A stretch of 64,000 nucleotides of DNA from Megamerina dolium (GCA_963854835.1 OY978527.1:44342040-44406039), one strand, 5' to 3'; counted from the stretch's first letter, positions 13,393 to 27,760 are shown. Numbers and translations: made by a program. The notes: generated from the sequence alone by a model not told the origin.

Positions 13393-14095
13393 AATGAATG
13401 CTTATTATTGAATTTTTTGTGAATTTCTTCACGCCCTATATGTTTATTAAATTGAAAAAGTACTTCAGGGAGTCATTGACTTACTTCAGACATTCACTGA
13501 AAATAACGACTTACAAGTAAATGCGTATAATCATAGTCGTGGTAGACATTTAAGCGATTTCTTTTCCCATATTTTATTGGAATGGATCAAACTATTATTT
13601 AAGTATAATCCTAAAAGAATGTTGCTACAATTAAAAAGAACCATCTGAACTCAACTCCATGAGCAAGTTTATTATTTGGATCACTTGATTTCAATGGACA
13701 TGAATTTTTGTCTCTGTTAATGCAATACACTGTAATTAATCAATTTTCAAGTTGTCCAGTCTAGACTAACACACATATAGAGAACACAAGCCTTTCAACA
13801 ACGTCATGTATGTAGATATTCTAATAAAATACACTAGATGATTTTTATAGTTTTTTCTATTTTCTATTAATGAATATGAATATGAAATTAAATGAAATGA
13901 GGAATATTTTTTTTTGCATATTTCATGCTATTGAATATATACATATATATTTATTGGTATTCTATGGAAATATTGTTGATGCCACCTTTTGTAACAAAAT
14001 AGTACAATAACCTCAAGGATATACCATTCTATCTATTGTCTAGATTATCTCTTTATTTATATTGTAATATAATAAATTGTTTAACATAAACAAGT

Positions 14096-14175
<80 letters not shown>

Positions 14176-17100
14176 TTTAATTTATACAAATTTCCACTCA
14201 AAGTCAATGTTTCATTTATTGCGAGATGCTAAAATCCACAATAATAGAACATTTGCATACCTAGATATTTTTCGTCATACTTTTTCATGAAACAATGCCA
14301 AAAAGAGAAATTGTATTCTAAATAGATGTTACATACTTACTTACGTACATACATATATATAACGTCTACTTGTACTATACATAAGTGAACAATGAAATTT
14401 GATATTTAATCAATGTTGTGTAAAGTCAATTTGCAACAAAACTAAAGAGAATAAGTCAATGCTGCTAAAATATGCAGATGAGAAAAATTCACTGTCAGTG
14501 TAATGAAAGTGTGGCAAACCGATTTATAAAGCAATGAACTTGTCTTAAGTCAAAAAAATATATGTATATGTACACTATGTATTATACATTAGACTATAGG
14601 GACACATAAATATGTATATGCGTATGTATGTACAGATTTAATTTCAAGTAAATTGAACGAAAACCAATGTGAAGAATAATTTATACAGTGTTCTCAATAG
14701 AAGTGTACTCTGCCCAAGCCCTTAAAAAATATAGCACAATTACGCCATATCATTTTGATTCGGGTATTCTGGAAATTCTCTTGTTGAAAACACTGTTCCT
14801 ACAGTATATCCTTGATTTCCATTTTTTATAAAATTGTATTATGATGAAGAAATTTAACTTAACTACTTATGGAAATTGAGAAGAAGAACACATTTGCAAA
14901 AATTTATTATTCACTGATGATCAAACAAAACATTGACATACTATGCCTATATGATATTTAGTTATATACAAGCATTTTTGACATTCCAAAAATAAATTGA
15001 AGGTAGTCAACCCAGATCGAGTGTTTCCAATTTAAAGTAGTTTCGATGATCAGGTTAGCCAAGAAAAAAGTATAGATAATTTAAGGACTTTATTTTAATG
15101 GAAGCATAAAAATTGCCGCCTTGTCTTTAGTTTTTACAGCCACTATAAAGGCATCAATTTTGTAAAAGAAAATGGAGAGATTGGCAACTATGATATTTCT
15201 CGATTTTCAGATGTTTTTAGAACATTTGGTAGAATACTTTCACAGCATAAAGAGTGAAGATAGAGGAAGTGAGTTTGGAGGAAATGTTTCAGAAGAAAAA
15301 TTAATGAGGGTGAATCATTTCACTTTTAACCTTTTTGAACAGATGTGACGTTATTTGTCAATTTTCATGTGTTTCTCGATCACTTTGTGTGGAAGCCCAC
15401 TTAAGTGTTTGAAACTATTTTTGCTGTTTTAGAAATTATACAAATGTTTTAGTTTTTGCTGTGCAAGCAAACCCATTTTATACGGTTGGACCCGCCATCC
15501 TAGTAACACAAAGTAGACTGCATGACATTAATGAAAAACAACTATGGAATTCAAAAAGGGTTTCTAACAAGGCAAATATATGAAAGAGATGAATTTCTTG
15601 AATTGAAGTAGAATTTCAAGCTCTTTAAAAGAGGAATTGTAAGTCTTATCCGAGTCACAATAGATCTCTTGATTACTATATTTTAGTCGTATTGCCTCAA
15701 TATGTTTTCACATTCACTTCTCTATCTCATATACATCTCATGTGAATTATATGAATGATAGAAATTATTTCAAATAATCACAAAAATGTTGATTCTTTAA
15801 TAAATAAAATTCCATAAGAAAAGAAATGTAATTATATATAATAAATAATTAAATAGAAATCGATTTAAAGATTTTTTTTCATCTCAAAATACAAGTTTAT
15901 ATGTAAATATTATTCAACGGCAAATATAAATACAATTCCAAAGATTAATTGTCATCATGTGGAATGCACACGCTACTATTGTATCTTACACTTTAAATAC
16001 AATACATGTAGATACAATAAATGAATTGTATAAATAAATAAAATTGACAGCAGAATAAAAACCTTATGCAAAATTGCTACCTCAAAACAAACAAATAATG
16101 TTTGGTTTTATTAACACCTTTTTCAGCACAATCTTTCTATTACTTTGCATGTACCGTATATATAACGTAGAGTATTCACACATTCACATACAAAATGCAA
16201 AAGCTATAATTATATCTAATGGATTGTCATTAGTATACAGTGTGACAGTGTATTTGTAAATACCATACATATGCACACACAGTTACATAGAAACACGTAC
16301 ACAATCCACAAGTTACACAAGCGAATATTTGTGCTAATGGCAAGATCATTAATAAATTAAATAAATTTATTTCCGTTCAAAATTCATCATACTCATCTAT
16401 ATGAAAACATATGTAGATATGTGCGTACGCAAGCAAATATGTTTACATATGCACACTTATAAAGTTCACATGCTGTGATACCGATGCGCGATACAATTCA
16501 TTTTATAATAATTTATATAAATATTATTTTGGAAAATATTTCACTACATGTATGTATTCACGTATCCATATGTCCAGAGTGTCTGCGTTTGTATATATGC
16601 ATGTCTGAGTATGACCGATTTGAATAATTGAATTGGACTGCTGATGGATGTTGTTGTTATCACAGCGTGTATACTTCATATAGACACTACACAATACACA
16701 CTTCATACTCGTATTATGTGGTTGTTTGTAAGAATTTTAAGTTTTTAATTTATGCTAATAAATTTGACCAATTGATTTACATGTAAACAACCACAGTAAA
16801 AGTATATTCTGTGAATATTTTCAATGAATGTTTTGATGATGAATTGCAATCAACATCGCCATTATTAAATTAAATTATACTTTGCTCAGACGACAGCCAA
16901 TTGTAATAGGTGCCTCAATTTCATTAAACAGCTGTTTCCAACGCAGTTTAACGCAAATAATATTACACTTTCTTAAAGAGTGTCATTTTTAAATAAAACC
17001 CATAGGTACATATGTTCTTGTTGTTTGGAGTAACTGTAACCATATGTCATTGTCAAAGATAAATAACATAAATTTAACAACAGTAGCACCAGCAGATCAA

Positions 17101-17773
17101 CAAGTGCGCCAATATCATCTCACAGTAGCAATGCAAACACAATTGAGTGACATGTGTCAATAAAAATGTAACATACTATATAATAAAACAACTAAGAGCT
17201 AACGGACATAACGACAAGAGCGACAAGAACATGACATAGAAAAAAATTTGAAATTAGTATTGTAAAAAAAAATCACAAATCAAAAAAGCATTGTTCATCA
17301 TTGTAAAAGAAAAAACGAACTTCAAGAAAACATTTCAAAAAAAAAATCAATGCATCTAAATTTTCATGTACAACTCTCAAATTTCGGCTGTCAATGCAAA
17401 TGTCATATATGTATGTGCATATAAGTGCCATAAAAAGAGCTGCAAAAATATGTATGTAAAATATGTATGTATATATGTATTATGTACGAACACATGTTGT
17501 ACATATGTATATATAGCAATACAAATTTCATTTTATACACGAGTACATAGAGTGACCAGTTGATAATTAAATTTTATTTTTCATAAACTGTTAATAAATG
17601 TTTATATGATATTTTTTCATGGGTAACGACTTTATTCATCTGTATAAATAGAATTTAACCGATAAATCAAGAGGTAACATGCGAAAATCAGATATTCTTT
17701 TGGAGTAAAGTATTTCTGTCCCATTTTTCCGTATTATTGTTTTAATCTAAACTATTTTGTATTTTGTATTTTG
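13393..17773. other. A+T-rich non-coding DNA
   Basis: No exon recognised. It contains the long (AT)n tract at 14104-14168. A region at about 15000-15650 has a more mixed composition and fragmented frames and may be unrecognised transposon debris. Confidence 0.5.
14104..14168. repeat. (AT)n microsatellite
   Basis: More than 30 uninterrupted TA units. Being self-complementary, it can extrude as a hairpin and is a likely length polymorphism. Confidence 0.95.
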
Positions 17774-18085
17774 GGGGTGCAGTAGCTCAGTGGTTAGTGT
17801 GTTGGCCTTCTGATCTATAACAAATTTAATATCGAAGAGATGTGTTCTTCCAAATGGCACCCACCTGTTGATATACAATTGGAAATTCTTTCGGCAGTAA
17901 CAATTTGTCATGAAAAAGCTTCTAAAAGACCTCTGTGACAAAGCTTAGAAAAAGTGGTTCTTCCATTCGGAATTGGCCAATATAAGTAGGTCCCTTCTAA
18001 TATTGTCCAAAATTTAACACTCACAACAGTACTGGAAGAGAAATTCGGTCGAAGGATCTTTCGAGACCTATAAGTGACGCAAATT
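17774..18085 (+). mobile_element. SINE-like repeat, copy C (box B region deleted)
   Basis: The head GTAGCTCAGTGGTTAGTGT matches box A of the tRNA-like head in copy A (30062). The segment with box B and the following CCCCGGCTG is missing: the sequence jumps from TTCTGATCT to AACAAATTTAATATCGA. The body is shared, including AAAAGCTTC, TGTGACAAAGCT, AAGTAGGTCCCTTCTAAT and GGAAGAGAAATTCGG. Without box B this copy should not be transcribed by RNA polymerase III. Confidence 0.8.
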
Positions 18086-18109
18086 GTTTTTTTTTTATAA
18101 TCAAGCAAA

Positions 18110-18400
18110 CACGACGCATTCTTGTTCATCCCAAATACAGCTCTGACCTTGCACATTTAGACTACCATCTATTCCGGTCGCTTTAAAACTCTCTACAAGG
18201 AAAAATCGCTGTATAAAAATGACTACGAAAATTTCTTGACAGTGTTTCTCGGGCAGATTCCATAGAAGTTCTACGAAAATGAAATAATGACTCTACACGG
18301 AAGATGGTGGAATTCTGTTTATCGAAAGTAATAAAAAATACACCTCAATTTACCGAAAAAATAATGTGTTACTTTTTATTTGAGCAATATATAGTTAACA
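18110..18400 (+). mobile_element. Decayed mariner transposase, C-terminal part
   Basis: Plus-strand frames give a degraded HPPYSPDLAPSDYHLFRS (seen as SSDLAHLDYHLFRSL), then KFYENEIMTL. This is the C-terminal end of a mauritiana-type mariner transposase, with frameshifts and stops. The 5' portion is absent; the SINE-like copy C lies directly on that side. Confidence 0.65.
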
Positions 18401-19399
18401 TCAATATCCAACAATTCACTGAAAATTATTTCAAATAAAATTTAATCACAAAACTATATTTTTTTTTGCTCGATTATGGCCACCTTATGCTCTCATAATT
18501 ATAACAAATTGACAGAAGTCGAATGGGCAAAAAAAAAAAAACAAATAAAAAGGAATATATATGAAAGAATTAAATTAATAATTTCTGTGAATTTAATTTG
18601 ATAAATGCAAAGAAAAAAATATGCTGATTAATCAAAAGTAATATAATTTTTTACTAATTAAGAAGAAATTGTAGGAATATGAATTCCTTGAATAACAAAT
18701 TGCAAAATATTATAAGTACAGCTAAAATATTTCAGAGTGTAAAACTTGTATATTTATTATTGTTGTTCATTTTTTTTTGTTATGCCATTGCCTCATAAAT
18801 ATTGTAAATATGTATAAGCATTTGTTTTTCTCTTTTTAACAAGAATTCTTGTATAAATAGCAAACACTTATCACAGCACAAATTCCACCACTAATAAGAA
18901 AAAAAAACTGCATGTATCCATATTGTGTAGGGTATTTTTTTAAGCACGGTGATTGTTAAGGACTAAATTAAATTAATGATTGATAATTATAAGCCATTGT
19001 TTTGTTAATTAACAATTTATATATCAATATATTATAGTGTTATATGCGGAATAACACATCAATTAAATTGGTTGTGTTATTTAAATTTGCTATAGAGTAA
19101 TTTTGAAGCCATTATCTAGCCGATGTGATGATAACCTGTAGCGTGCTTAATGTAAAACCCTTTATACATAAAATAATTTTATATATTCATATACATATCC
19201 ATATATGGATATTTATACATATATGTACATATATATGAATACATATATAATACACAATTACAGACGGAGTGTCTGAATTGCTAATATCCCAGCAAACCAG
19301 AATAAAAGCGCTCATAAAAATGAAAACTAAAAGCGTGAAACTAAAGGACGTTTGCAGAGCGCTCCAAAAAATTATTCTTCAATGACATGATCAGACTCT
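18401..19399. other. A+T-rich non-coding DNA
   Basis: No exon seen. It contains poly-A tracts and a palindromic TATGGATA/ATATACAT-rich stretch at about 19180-19250. Confidence 0.55.
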
Positions 19400-19830
19400 C
19401 TTTCGGAAGCTTATTAGCCTCGGTTGCACGATAGCAACAGACGGGGGAGCTGAAGAGGATGTTAATTGTAGGCTGAGCAAAGCAAAGACAGCATTTGGCC
19501 GGCTAAAATCAGTATGGGCAAATTCTCAAATATCCAGACGCATGAAATTGCGAATATTCTCCGCATGTGTGGAATCGACACTAATGTACAGAAGTGAAAC
19601 ATGGCTGACCTCGAACTCCATCACACAGAGACTTCAAGCTTTCGTCAACAAATGTTTCACGAAAACAAATGCCAAGAAACACCTGGAGAAGGTCAACCTT
19701 AGGAGAACTAGTTGCTGCCAGCATCACATGGGAGGGCACTAGAACAACTGCCCAAAACCGTGTGCGATGGAGAAGCCTTGTGGAGGCCCTATGCTCCAAC
19801 TAGGAGTTTAAAGGAGGAAAAACAAAAACA
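19400..19830 (+). mobile_element. RTE-like non-LTR retrotransposon fragment with internal deletion
   Basis: Plus-strand frames read SLGCTIATDGGAEEDVNCRL, then SKAKTAFGRLKSVWANSQIS, KLRIFSACVESTLMYRSETW and LQAFVNKC. This is the post-reverse-transcriptase region common in RTE-like ORF2 proteins. After a deletion and frameshift the very end, AQNRVRWRSLVEALCSN followed by a stop, is recovered at about 19742-19803. The middle part between these blocks is missing, so the copy is dead. Confidence 0.8.
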
Positions 19831-22800
19831 AAAAAATCGTTTGCTGGGATCCCTGTGCAATTGATAGGCTTGTTGATTTATTTAGAGCAAGTTCATGTGC
19901 ATTATGTTATGTACATATGGTGAACATAGTCGATTATTACTATGTGCTATTAATTTGATTTTCATAAATTTATATGAAATAATACAAACAACTTTTCATT
20001 CGAATTTTATAGTCAAAAATAATCATTTCTTATGGTTGCAATTTAAGAATTAATATCGTACATAAAATGTACAACCGAATCGATTTAACATGAACCGATC
20101 AATTATATAGATGTATACCTACTGTACTGTAATGTTATGTTATTATTACATTGTAATGTAGAATATATAAAATGGTATGTAATTATTGCAATCATACAAC
20201 TATAAATAGTCATCAGAAATGGTACGGTTATTATAATGAAGGTATTTCATTTCATTATTTCGAAAATACATATTTAATTGTTGTAGTTTTTATTTTGTTT
20301 ATTATTGTACTATATGTTGTGTATGTTTGATTTTTTCCAACAAAACTGTTCACCAACGCAAGTGCAATTTCCTGACCCTATACCGCGAACATGTACAATA
20401 TATATATAAACATATAAACAAAAGTACATAAATTTTACAACGTTTCTACTACACTTCTGCACAACTTTCAACTTTTGCTAAGCATGCATCAGCATGCCGC
20501 TATTGTTGTAGTATTGTAATATGTATACGTAAATAAATATCCATATATATAGGTACATGTATGTTACATATGAATTTATTTATTTGTTGCCTCATAAATG
20601 AAACTAACTGTAAGTGCAACAGTGCAACAGTACATATTTATTTCTCATGTTCTCGTACACCTACACGAGTATAATAGTATTGTATTTTATTATATTGATT
20701 TTTTTCTATTTTTTTACTATGGTTAATAAACCACAACATATGAGGGAGGCATAACATAAATGATTGTTGCACTGTGTTAGTGCTAAATATTGTATATCTA
20801 GAAATTGTTAAAACATTTTTATGCCTGATACACTGAAAGTATTGTAATTGTAATTGTTATAAATACAAACGTAAATTTTAGAAACAATGATGAACAATAT
20901 ATATGTTATATATAATTAATTTGTCGCTGTTATTTGACATAATGACAAATAATGATGCCTATTGTCACAATGAATTTGCCGCTGCCGCTGCTCATCACTA
21001 TGTCGCCCGCATGATTTGTCTTTTGCCAGTTGTGAGTTAAGTGTTTTTTTCTTCTTCGTTTTCATATTATCGTGTATTGTCTTTATTATTTGCTTCACTT
21101 AATTTCATTTAATTTTATGAATAATTTGCTTCTTTTCGTTTTCCTGTTGGCTGTCATTATCATTGTTGCATACTGTTATTTTATGTATAAAAATATTTTA
21201 CTTCCTTTATTGTTAATTGAGGTTATGCTCCTGTCGAGATGACGTTCATGCTGTGAATAATATAATATTTAAGTAAGATTTTATACATGTACATACATAT
21301 AAGTGATATCATTAAACCTACACATGAAGACCTAAACATTAACTTGCAACCTGTAAACATATGTATGTAAATATGATAGCAGCATATGCATATAAATAGT
21401 TCACAAAAAAAGGGGCAAAAACACGAGTTTGTTTCAACTAAAAATATCACAAACTAAAATTGCCACATAAAAAAAAATGCAATTTTTATTAAGAACATTC
21501 AAGTATTGTAGTAGCTACATCAAGCATAACTTCCTACTCGGGTTACTGCATGAGAATTTAACACTTCAACTGTTTCGCATCAATGCTCGTCATACAGCAT
21601 CATTTAATTTAAAGATGTGTGCCCATATGCGTCACTAACAAGTTGTACTTGTTGTTTTTTCTTCTTCTTCTTCTTCTTTTGTTCATCGTTATTTACACAT
21701 GTGTACATTAATACGCGCATATTGCACACTATCTGCAAAAATGGCTTAACTCTGAATTGTAAATTTTTGCACGAGATGATTAACAATTTTATTGAAATTC
21801 ATATGAATGTACATTTATTAAGCTATCTGTAAAATAAATATTTTATTTTTTAGAAAAATTATATTATCAATTTTTGAGTTGTTCGTTATTTTATAGTTAT
21901 TGTGCAATATCTACAAACTCGTACACGTACTAATATAGTATATTGTATTATATTAACGTTAAACTGTCTTGTGACAATATGATGTGCATCACTTTTGCTT
22001 TATGTAATCGAAAACAAACAAAAAAAAAAAAAGAAAATTAAGCAAAACCAGACAATACGGCTCTTTCGCATGCATAACATCATCATTAATGCTTTAGCAG
22101 TTTTATTGTTATTTCATTCTTTTTTTTTTGTGTGTCCCATCATCATCGCTATCACTGTTTCATTTTCCAGACACCGCGCACAGTTCTTAATTGTTATTAA
22201 ACTGGTTTGTGTATTTATTTCTGAATGACGACTTCACGCCGACTTGTGTGTACGACAAAAAAAAAAAAGAGAATGCGTTAGTACTTATTATGATATTTTT
22301 ATACTTTACTTACATTACAGATAAATGTTATTTTCGTGCTCGTATAATGCCAAACATTGATTTATGATCTTACAAGTATAGGATGTACAAATATAGCTTA
22401 CATTTGTTGTATGTACGTAATATTGTGACTAATATTGTATGTAATAACTTGATACATAAATAACATACATATACACTGATGTATTCGATTAGAAAAGTTC
22501 ACAATCCATTTTTGAAATTGTTGCATTATTAATGTACTTATATAATTTAAGTGTTCACAATGCATAGGAATTAAATTGAAATCAATTAATTGTATTAGCA
22601 ATTTAATATTAATGAATTATACGATCTACATTATTAAAATGTATACATATTTGAGCTATTCAGCAACAAATTTATCATGAATATACATAGTTATTCTCGG
22701 GAAAAACATTCACATTATACTGTGCAGCCTATTAATTTTCATTTATGGCATTTAGAAATGTTTATAAATTATTAAGTAATACTTTGTTGTTGTAGTAATG

Positions 22801-23602
22801 CGTACGTAGTGTGTACGTACGTACATTCAGGTGGCTCAGAATTTTAAATGGCTTGGCTAAGTGTAAAACATATAATTTATATTAACGGGCAAGCAATTCG
22901 AATCTTGAGCGTCATTCTGAGTTACATTATTTTGAATAGCACCCATAATAGAATATTTTATATATTTTTCAAAATGTCAAGTTGCCAACATTGTCGAACT
23001 TACAAGTGCATAATGATGAAGAATTATTTGAATTTATTCATCCTATGCACACAATATTGTACAATACATACATTGTATAGTTATGTATGTGTAACAATTA
23101 TTGTAATAAAAAATAATTAAAAATATTTTGAAACTCACAGAAATGATTTTCTCAGCGAGAATATTTATTTATGCTTTAAGCACTTTTTTTGTTGGATGAA
23201 TAGAAACCATTTTCTTTATATATATATATTACTTATGATTATACAACATTCCGTATGTACTCATATACACACATGTACACTTACTCGTATAAATATATGA
23301 ACGAGTAATATAGTTTATCAAACGACACTTGTGTGGGTTATACTTTAACGCACGATTTTAATTTAAATTTTAAATGAAATTATGTCATGTCATGTTATGA
23401 AATATTCAAAATCGTTATTATATAAGTAATTTCATATTATATGAGAATGTCGTATTACAAACTTATTACTTACTATTTACATGTGTACATTTTAATGATG
23501 CCAATCCCGAGACTCTAGCTTAAATAGTTTTTTCAATATTTTGATATTTTTACCACGATGGATCCGATGATATTACCGATTTATTCAAAAGTATAAAATA
23601 AA
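19831..23602. other. A+T-rich non-coding DNA
   Basis: No exon supported. It contains TTC repeats at about 21660-21680, poly-A runs, and many TATGTAC/TACGAGTA-like strings. The open frames here have no recognisable domain. Confidence 0.55.
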
Positions 23603-23921
23603 TTGGCCGAGCTTCTCTTCCATTACTGTTGTGCGTCTTAAATTTGGAGAGTATTATAAGGGACCTACTTATTTTAGCCGGTTCCGAACGGCAGAACACT
23701 TGTGACATCACTTTTTCTGAGCTTTGTCACAGAGTTCTTTAAGAAGCTTTTTCATGGCAAGTTGTTACTGTCGGAAGAATTGCCAATTGCTTGCCGACAG
23801 GTGGGTACCATTCGAAAGAAAAATCTTATCGATATTAAATTTGTTATGCATCAGCCGGGGATTGAACCACGACCTGCAGATCAGAAGGCGAACACACAAA
23901 CCACTGAGCTACGGCACCCAG
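23603..23921 (-). mobile_element. SINE-like repeat, copy B
   Basis: On the minus strand it starts with a tRNA-like head (box A-like GTAGCTCAGTGGTTTGTGT; box B-like GGTCGTGGTTCAATCCC) and runs through the same body as copy A, ending near CTCGGCCAATT. It is nearly collinear with copy A over about 300 bases. The plus-strand open frame with GIEPRPADQKANTQTTELRH is the antisense of this head and not a real protein. Confidence 0.85.
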
Positions 23922-23974
23922 TATACCCAAAAGTATAATTTACGTAAAAAAAAAAACAACAGAACCTTTCCTTT

Positions 23975-24190
23975 TTGCATGGCAGCTATATTAAGTAGTA
24001 TGCGTGGCTCGTTTATTTCGTAAGAAATTATTTTTACCCTACAATATTAATCTACGTGTCAAAAACTGTTGTCCCCTGAGGAGAATTAAGAAAGTCATGG
24101 AGGGTTTATAATTTAAAAAAATTGTGTAACTTGGTGTGAGAGCTACATTAAATTATAGGCGTGGCTTGTAGATTGTTCATTTAACAAATA
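23975..24190. repeat. Copy of the dispersed repeat seen at 46.7-47.6 kb
   Basis: It shares GGCAGCTATATTAAGTAG..GCGTGGC, CTACAATATTAATCT, GTGTCAAAAA and GTCATGGAGGGTTTA with the long repeat at 46740-47610, at the same relative order and spacing. Identity of the element is unknown. Confidence 0.6.
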
Positions 24191-24539
24191 TTTCATAACA
24201 ATGAAATTATATTTTTCTAAAATTACAAATAATACAAAAAATACAACGATAAGATTTTGAAATATTTTAAAAAGTAATAAATTATTAAATATAAATTTTT
24301 AAAAAAGCCTTTTGGTTGGTAATTGATTTATTCATACAAAAATAATTAAAGTACGAGAATATGCAGCAAAAATGGCCATAGAATAGGGGATCGGTAGTGC
24401 TAGAAATAATCAAAAAACAATGATTCACGAATAAGAAGTTGGTGGTCTTGTAAGACTGAAAGTTACTCGTTACGAGGTGCTCCACCTTGGTTAAACGATC
24501 GATTCGGAGCTCTATTGTAGCGATCGAGTAAGGTGATCA

Positions 24540-24880
24540 AACAAAAGTGGGCTATTTTTCAGCAATATAACATCTCTGACGTTGCACCAGACTACCAGAT
24601 TAGACTACCAACTATTTTGGTTCCTTCAAAACTTCCTACAGGGGGGAAAATTATGTCTAAAAATGACCGCGAAAATTATTGTACTTGTTGGCATTTTTCT
24701 GTTACAATCCGCAGAAAAAATCGAAAAATGATCAATAACAATGGCCACTACATTAATGAATTCAATTTAACGAAAGTAACAAAAATAAACACCTTAATTT
24801 ACCGAATAAATACTACATTGCCTGTACATCGGAAAATAGTGTTTGTCTTCGTAATAGAATCGACAACAAAATACACAATG
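24540..24880 (+). mobile_element. Probable decayed mariner C-terminal fragment
   Basis: The 122-codon frame has MINNNGHYINEFN near its end, like the KVIDNNGKYI end of mauritiana-type mariner transposases. Its DNA resembles the mariner tail at 18110-18400 (ACCTTAATTTACCGAA, AATGACCGCGAAAATT). The central catalytic part is not recognisable, so this is less certain than the other copies. Confidence 0.45.
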
Positions 24881-25924
24881 TCTCAAAAATGTGCATTTTA
24901 AAGATATCTATACTTTTTTTATGCAGTTAAAATTTTATCGAAATCAAAAACACCAGTAATTTACATTATAGACGCCTCAACTCTCCAGATTACTTTGCAA
25001 AGTACCGCCTAAGCCGGTATCAGCAAGAGACCTTAAATTTGGCTTTCCTAGTATACACTATAATTGTTTCATAAATTGAAACAAAAAGAAAACTAATTGA
25101 TATAACAACAAAACTATGTAGTAGCCAGTAACCACAACAGCATCATTAACAATATGAAATAATGTAATAAGTTGAAAATTATTACACCATGAGTAAAAGG
25201 AAAACAAACAAAAAAAAATTAAAAAAGAAGGCGATGGAAAAAAAATTAATTGTATATTGCATCAAAAGCAAACAGCAAAACTTAAGTAGAAACAATTAAT
25301 AGACAAAGAAGAAGAAGAAGAAGAAGAATGAACAAGTAATATTGAACACGTTTTTAATTTGATAAAATATTTGTTTTTGTGCTGTTTTCTTTCTTTCTAT
25401 CGTCACAATAAAACTTGTTTGTTGCAGTTTTCACGCTTAATAATATTTATAATTTTTCTTTCAGATGAGTACTTATAATATAAATTTCAACAAGAGGAAA
25501 AGTTGCATGCATATGTGTAAATATGAACATATGCATTCAATACATTAGATTACTTAGAACTTACTCGAAATGTTCACCATTGTAGAATTAAGTAAATATT
25601 GATCAAAATAATTGACACAGTTGCAAATTTATATTATATTAGTTTGCAGTTAGATACATTGTATATATGTATCGGTTTATATGTGAAAAGTATAATTTAT
25701 ATCTTGAAGAATTAAAATATTAGTGATTCAATATTTTTTTTGCTACTTATTATGTATAGAAAAAGTATAAAAAATTAATGGTATATAGTAGCATATATGC
25801 ATATGAATATATCCCCTAGTATGTGTGCATGCATATAGAGAAATATGCGCAAGTCCTTTTGGAATATGATGAATACTGTAGCAACAAGTGCAATTGTATG
25901 AGCAACTTAAGCAAATCCCATCAA

Positions 25925-25970
25925 TTCATATGCACGAGTTCATATGCACGAGTTCATATCACGAGTTCGT
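25925..25970. repeat. Tandem repeat, three 14-base units of TTCATATGCACGAG type
   Basis: Two perfect units and a third with a two-base deletion. Each contains the motif ACGAG that recurs through the window. Confidence 0.8.
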
Positions 25971-26727
25971 ACGTATGTATATATGTATGTACATATATAT
26001 GATGCTTATACATATTTATGAGTAATTTTAATACCGAATTGCATCATTATTATATAGAATTTCAGAATTTTTCCTTTCTGTTATTTGCTCGATTATTTTT
26101 TATTATCTCATTTGTTCATTTTCATTTTTTGTACATACAAAGTGCTAATATACACAGTAGTATATATACAGTTTTATAATATTCATGATAATTATAAAAA
26201 TTCAAACTAAATTAAATCAATAAACACGTCAATATATCTAATATTTAATACCATTACGAATATCTATCTAATGGAATATGCGAATGATTTATTAGTGGTT
26301 AAATAAGTTGTTTTTTTTTTTTTAATTAAATGCTACACAAATATTTTCCTATCTAATGATTGAAAAATCCACTACTTAACATAGTTTCTATTTTTTCAGA
26401 ATATCGTTTATATTTTCATATAAAAATTTTCCTATTTGAAGTATTATAGTGTTTAATTAATTGGCTTTATAATTCTTATGTAAATTAATCGTATTGAAAA
26501 TCACTTGTCACAGTTTTTAATATAGGCAATAATTTTTTTTTTTTTATTAAAGCAATGTACTATAATAAATTATAATCAATTTAACATTACACTACACGTG
26601 ATTTGTAGGGTGATACTGTACTATTGAGCACATGATATTAGTATCCCAGTTAACCATTTGGATCAGAGTGCGACTTTAAACATGGTGAATTTAATACCGT
26701 CAAGGGTTCTATGAAATATATATATGT

Positions 26728-26730
<3 letters not shown>

Positions 26731-26790
<60 letters not shown>
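26731..26790. repeat. (AT)n microsatellite
   Basis: About 30 uninterrupted units. Confidence 0.95.
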
Positions 26791-26794
<4 letters not shown>

Positions 26795-27619
26795 GATATA
26801 TCTTCCTCATCTATACACTTTATGAAAACTCATGCCAATAATATTTAATTGAAAGAAAATTCCAATTATTTGCGACCCCCTTTGAAGAAAGATAGTTCTG
26901 CTCTCACGAAGGAGCACTTCCTGACCAATCTTCAGGCTTTTTTCAGAGAGACAGACAGACAGACATATTAACATACTGTCTATCGAAAGCAATATGAAAT
27001 TTTTGACCGTTTCCATAATATACATTTGGATAATAAAACATCGAATAAAAATGTAACTTTGTAAGAATTTCGACACCAAATCACAATTAACACTAGTTCT
27101 TATAGCAGCAAAATGTTCCGACGGATCTTTTATTTCCACCTGTACCACATCTCGTTGATGGAGAATATAAAGAAAGTTCCAAACATTTTCCAGATATTGG
27201 TATTGGTGATGAAGAAATGTTGAGAAAATCGTGAAATTTCAAGTCGTGTTATCCCATTAACGTTGGGACTATTTTTTGTTTTTTTAATATAATATTTTAA
27301 AGATTTATAATTTAAAGCACTTTCAATGCGTACAATTGGGGTGTATATTATAAATTTCTGAGTAAATATGAGTAAATATGTGAGAGCCTATGAATGCTTG
27401 CTTGTGTGCATATGTTTGTATTGATAAATTTGCTAAATTGTTTGAATATAGCATTCAAATATACAATAAATCACAGACAAAAATGTGTAATACAAATAAT
27501 GAGGGGAGTGGAAATAATAAGTAAAGGGTTTCTCGAATTGCGAGATATTTTTTAAATCATCAATAAAAACGCAGAATATTGGCATAATTACATTTGTCTA
27601 TTAAACGCCCATTTTCAAA

Positions 27620-27760
27620 GAATTATTCAACAATTTGAATATATAGTTCTTTAGTATTGCGGACGACACCACTTTAATGACTGAATTAATTATCTCCTTT
27701 CAAATGTGACAAAACTTAGACAAATTCACAACGTCATCTGTGTTCTATGTGAATTTAAAC
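27620..27760 (+). mobile_element. Possible RTE-like reverse transcriptase scrap
   Basis: The frame around 27659 reads IADDTTLMTE, close to the YADDTTLMAE catalytic box of RTE-like reverse transcriptases. The residues just before it (FNNLNI) resemble the usual INNLRY. Stops lie on both sides and no other reverse transcriptase block is seen, so this may be chance. Confidence 0.35.

Larger units (their letters stand above)
24881..27619. other. A+T-rich non-coding DNA
   Basis: No exon supported. The 113-codon minus-strand frame at 26807-27148 covers a GACA microsatellite and has no domain I recognise. Poly-T runs and TATGTATA strings are frequent. Confidence 0.5.

Noticed and set aside
23702..24023. 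Two overlapping open frames of 78 and 99 codons, one repeated at 30042-30281
   Set aside because: They are antisense translation of the SINE-like repeat and its tRNA-like head, the same in both copies.
26807..27148. 113-codon minus-strand frame
   Set aside because: Crosses a GACA microsatellite, has no domain, and its composition is that of the background.
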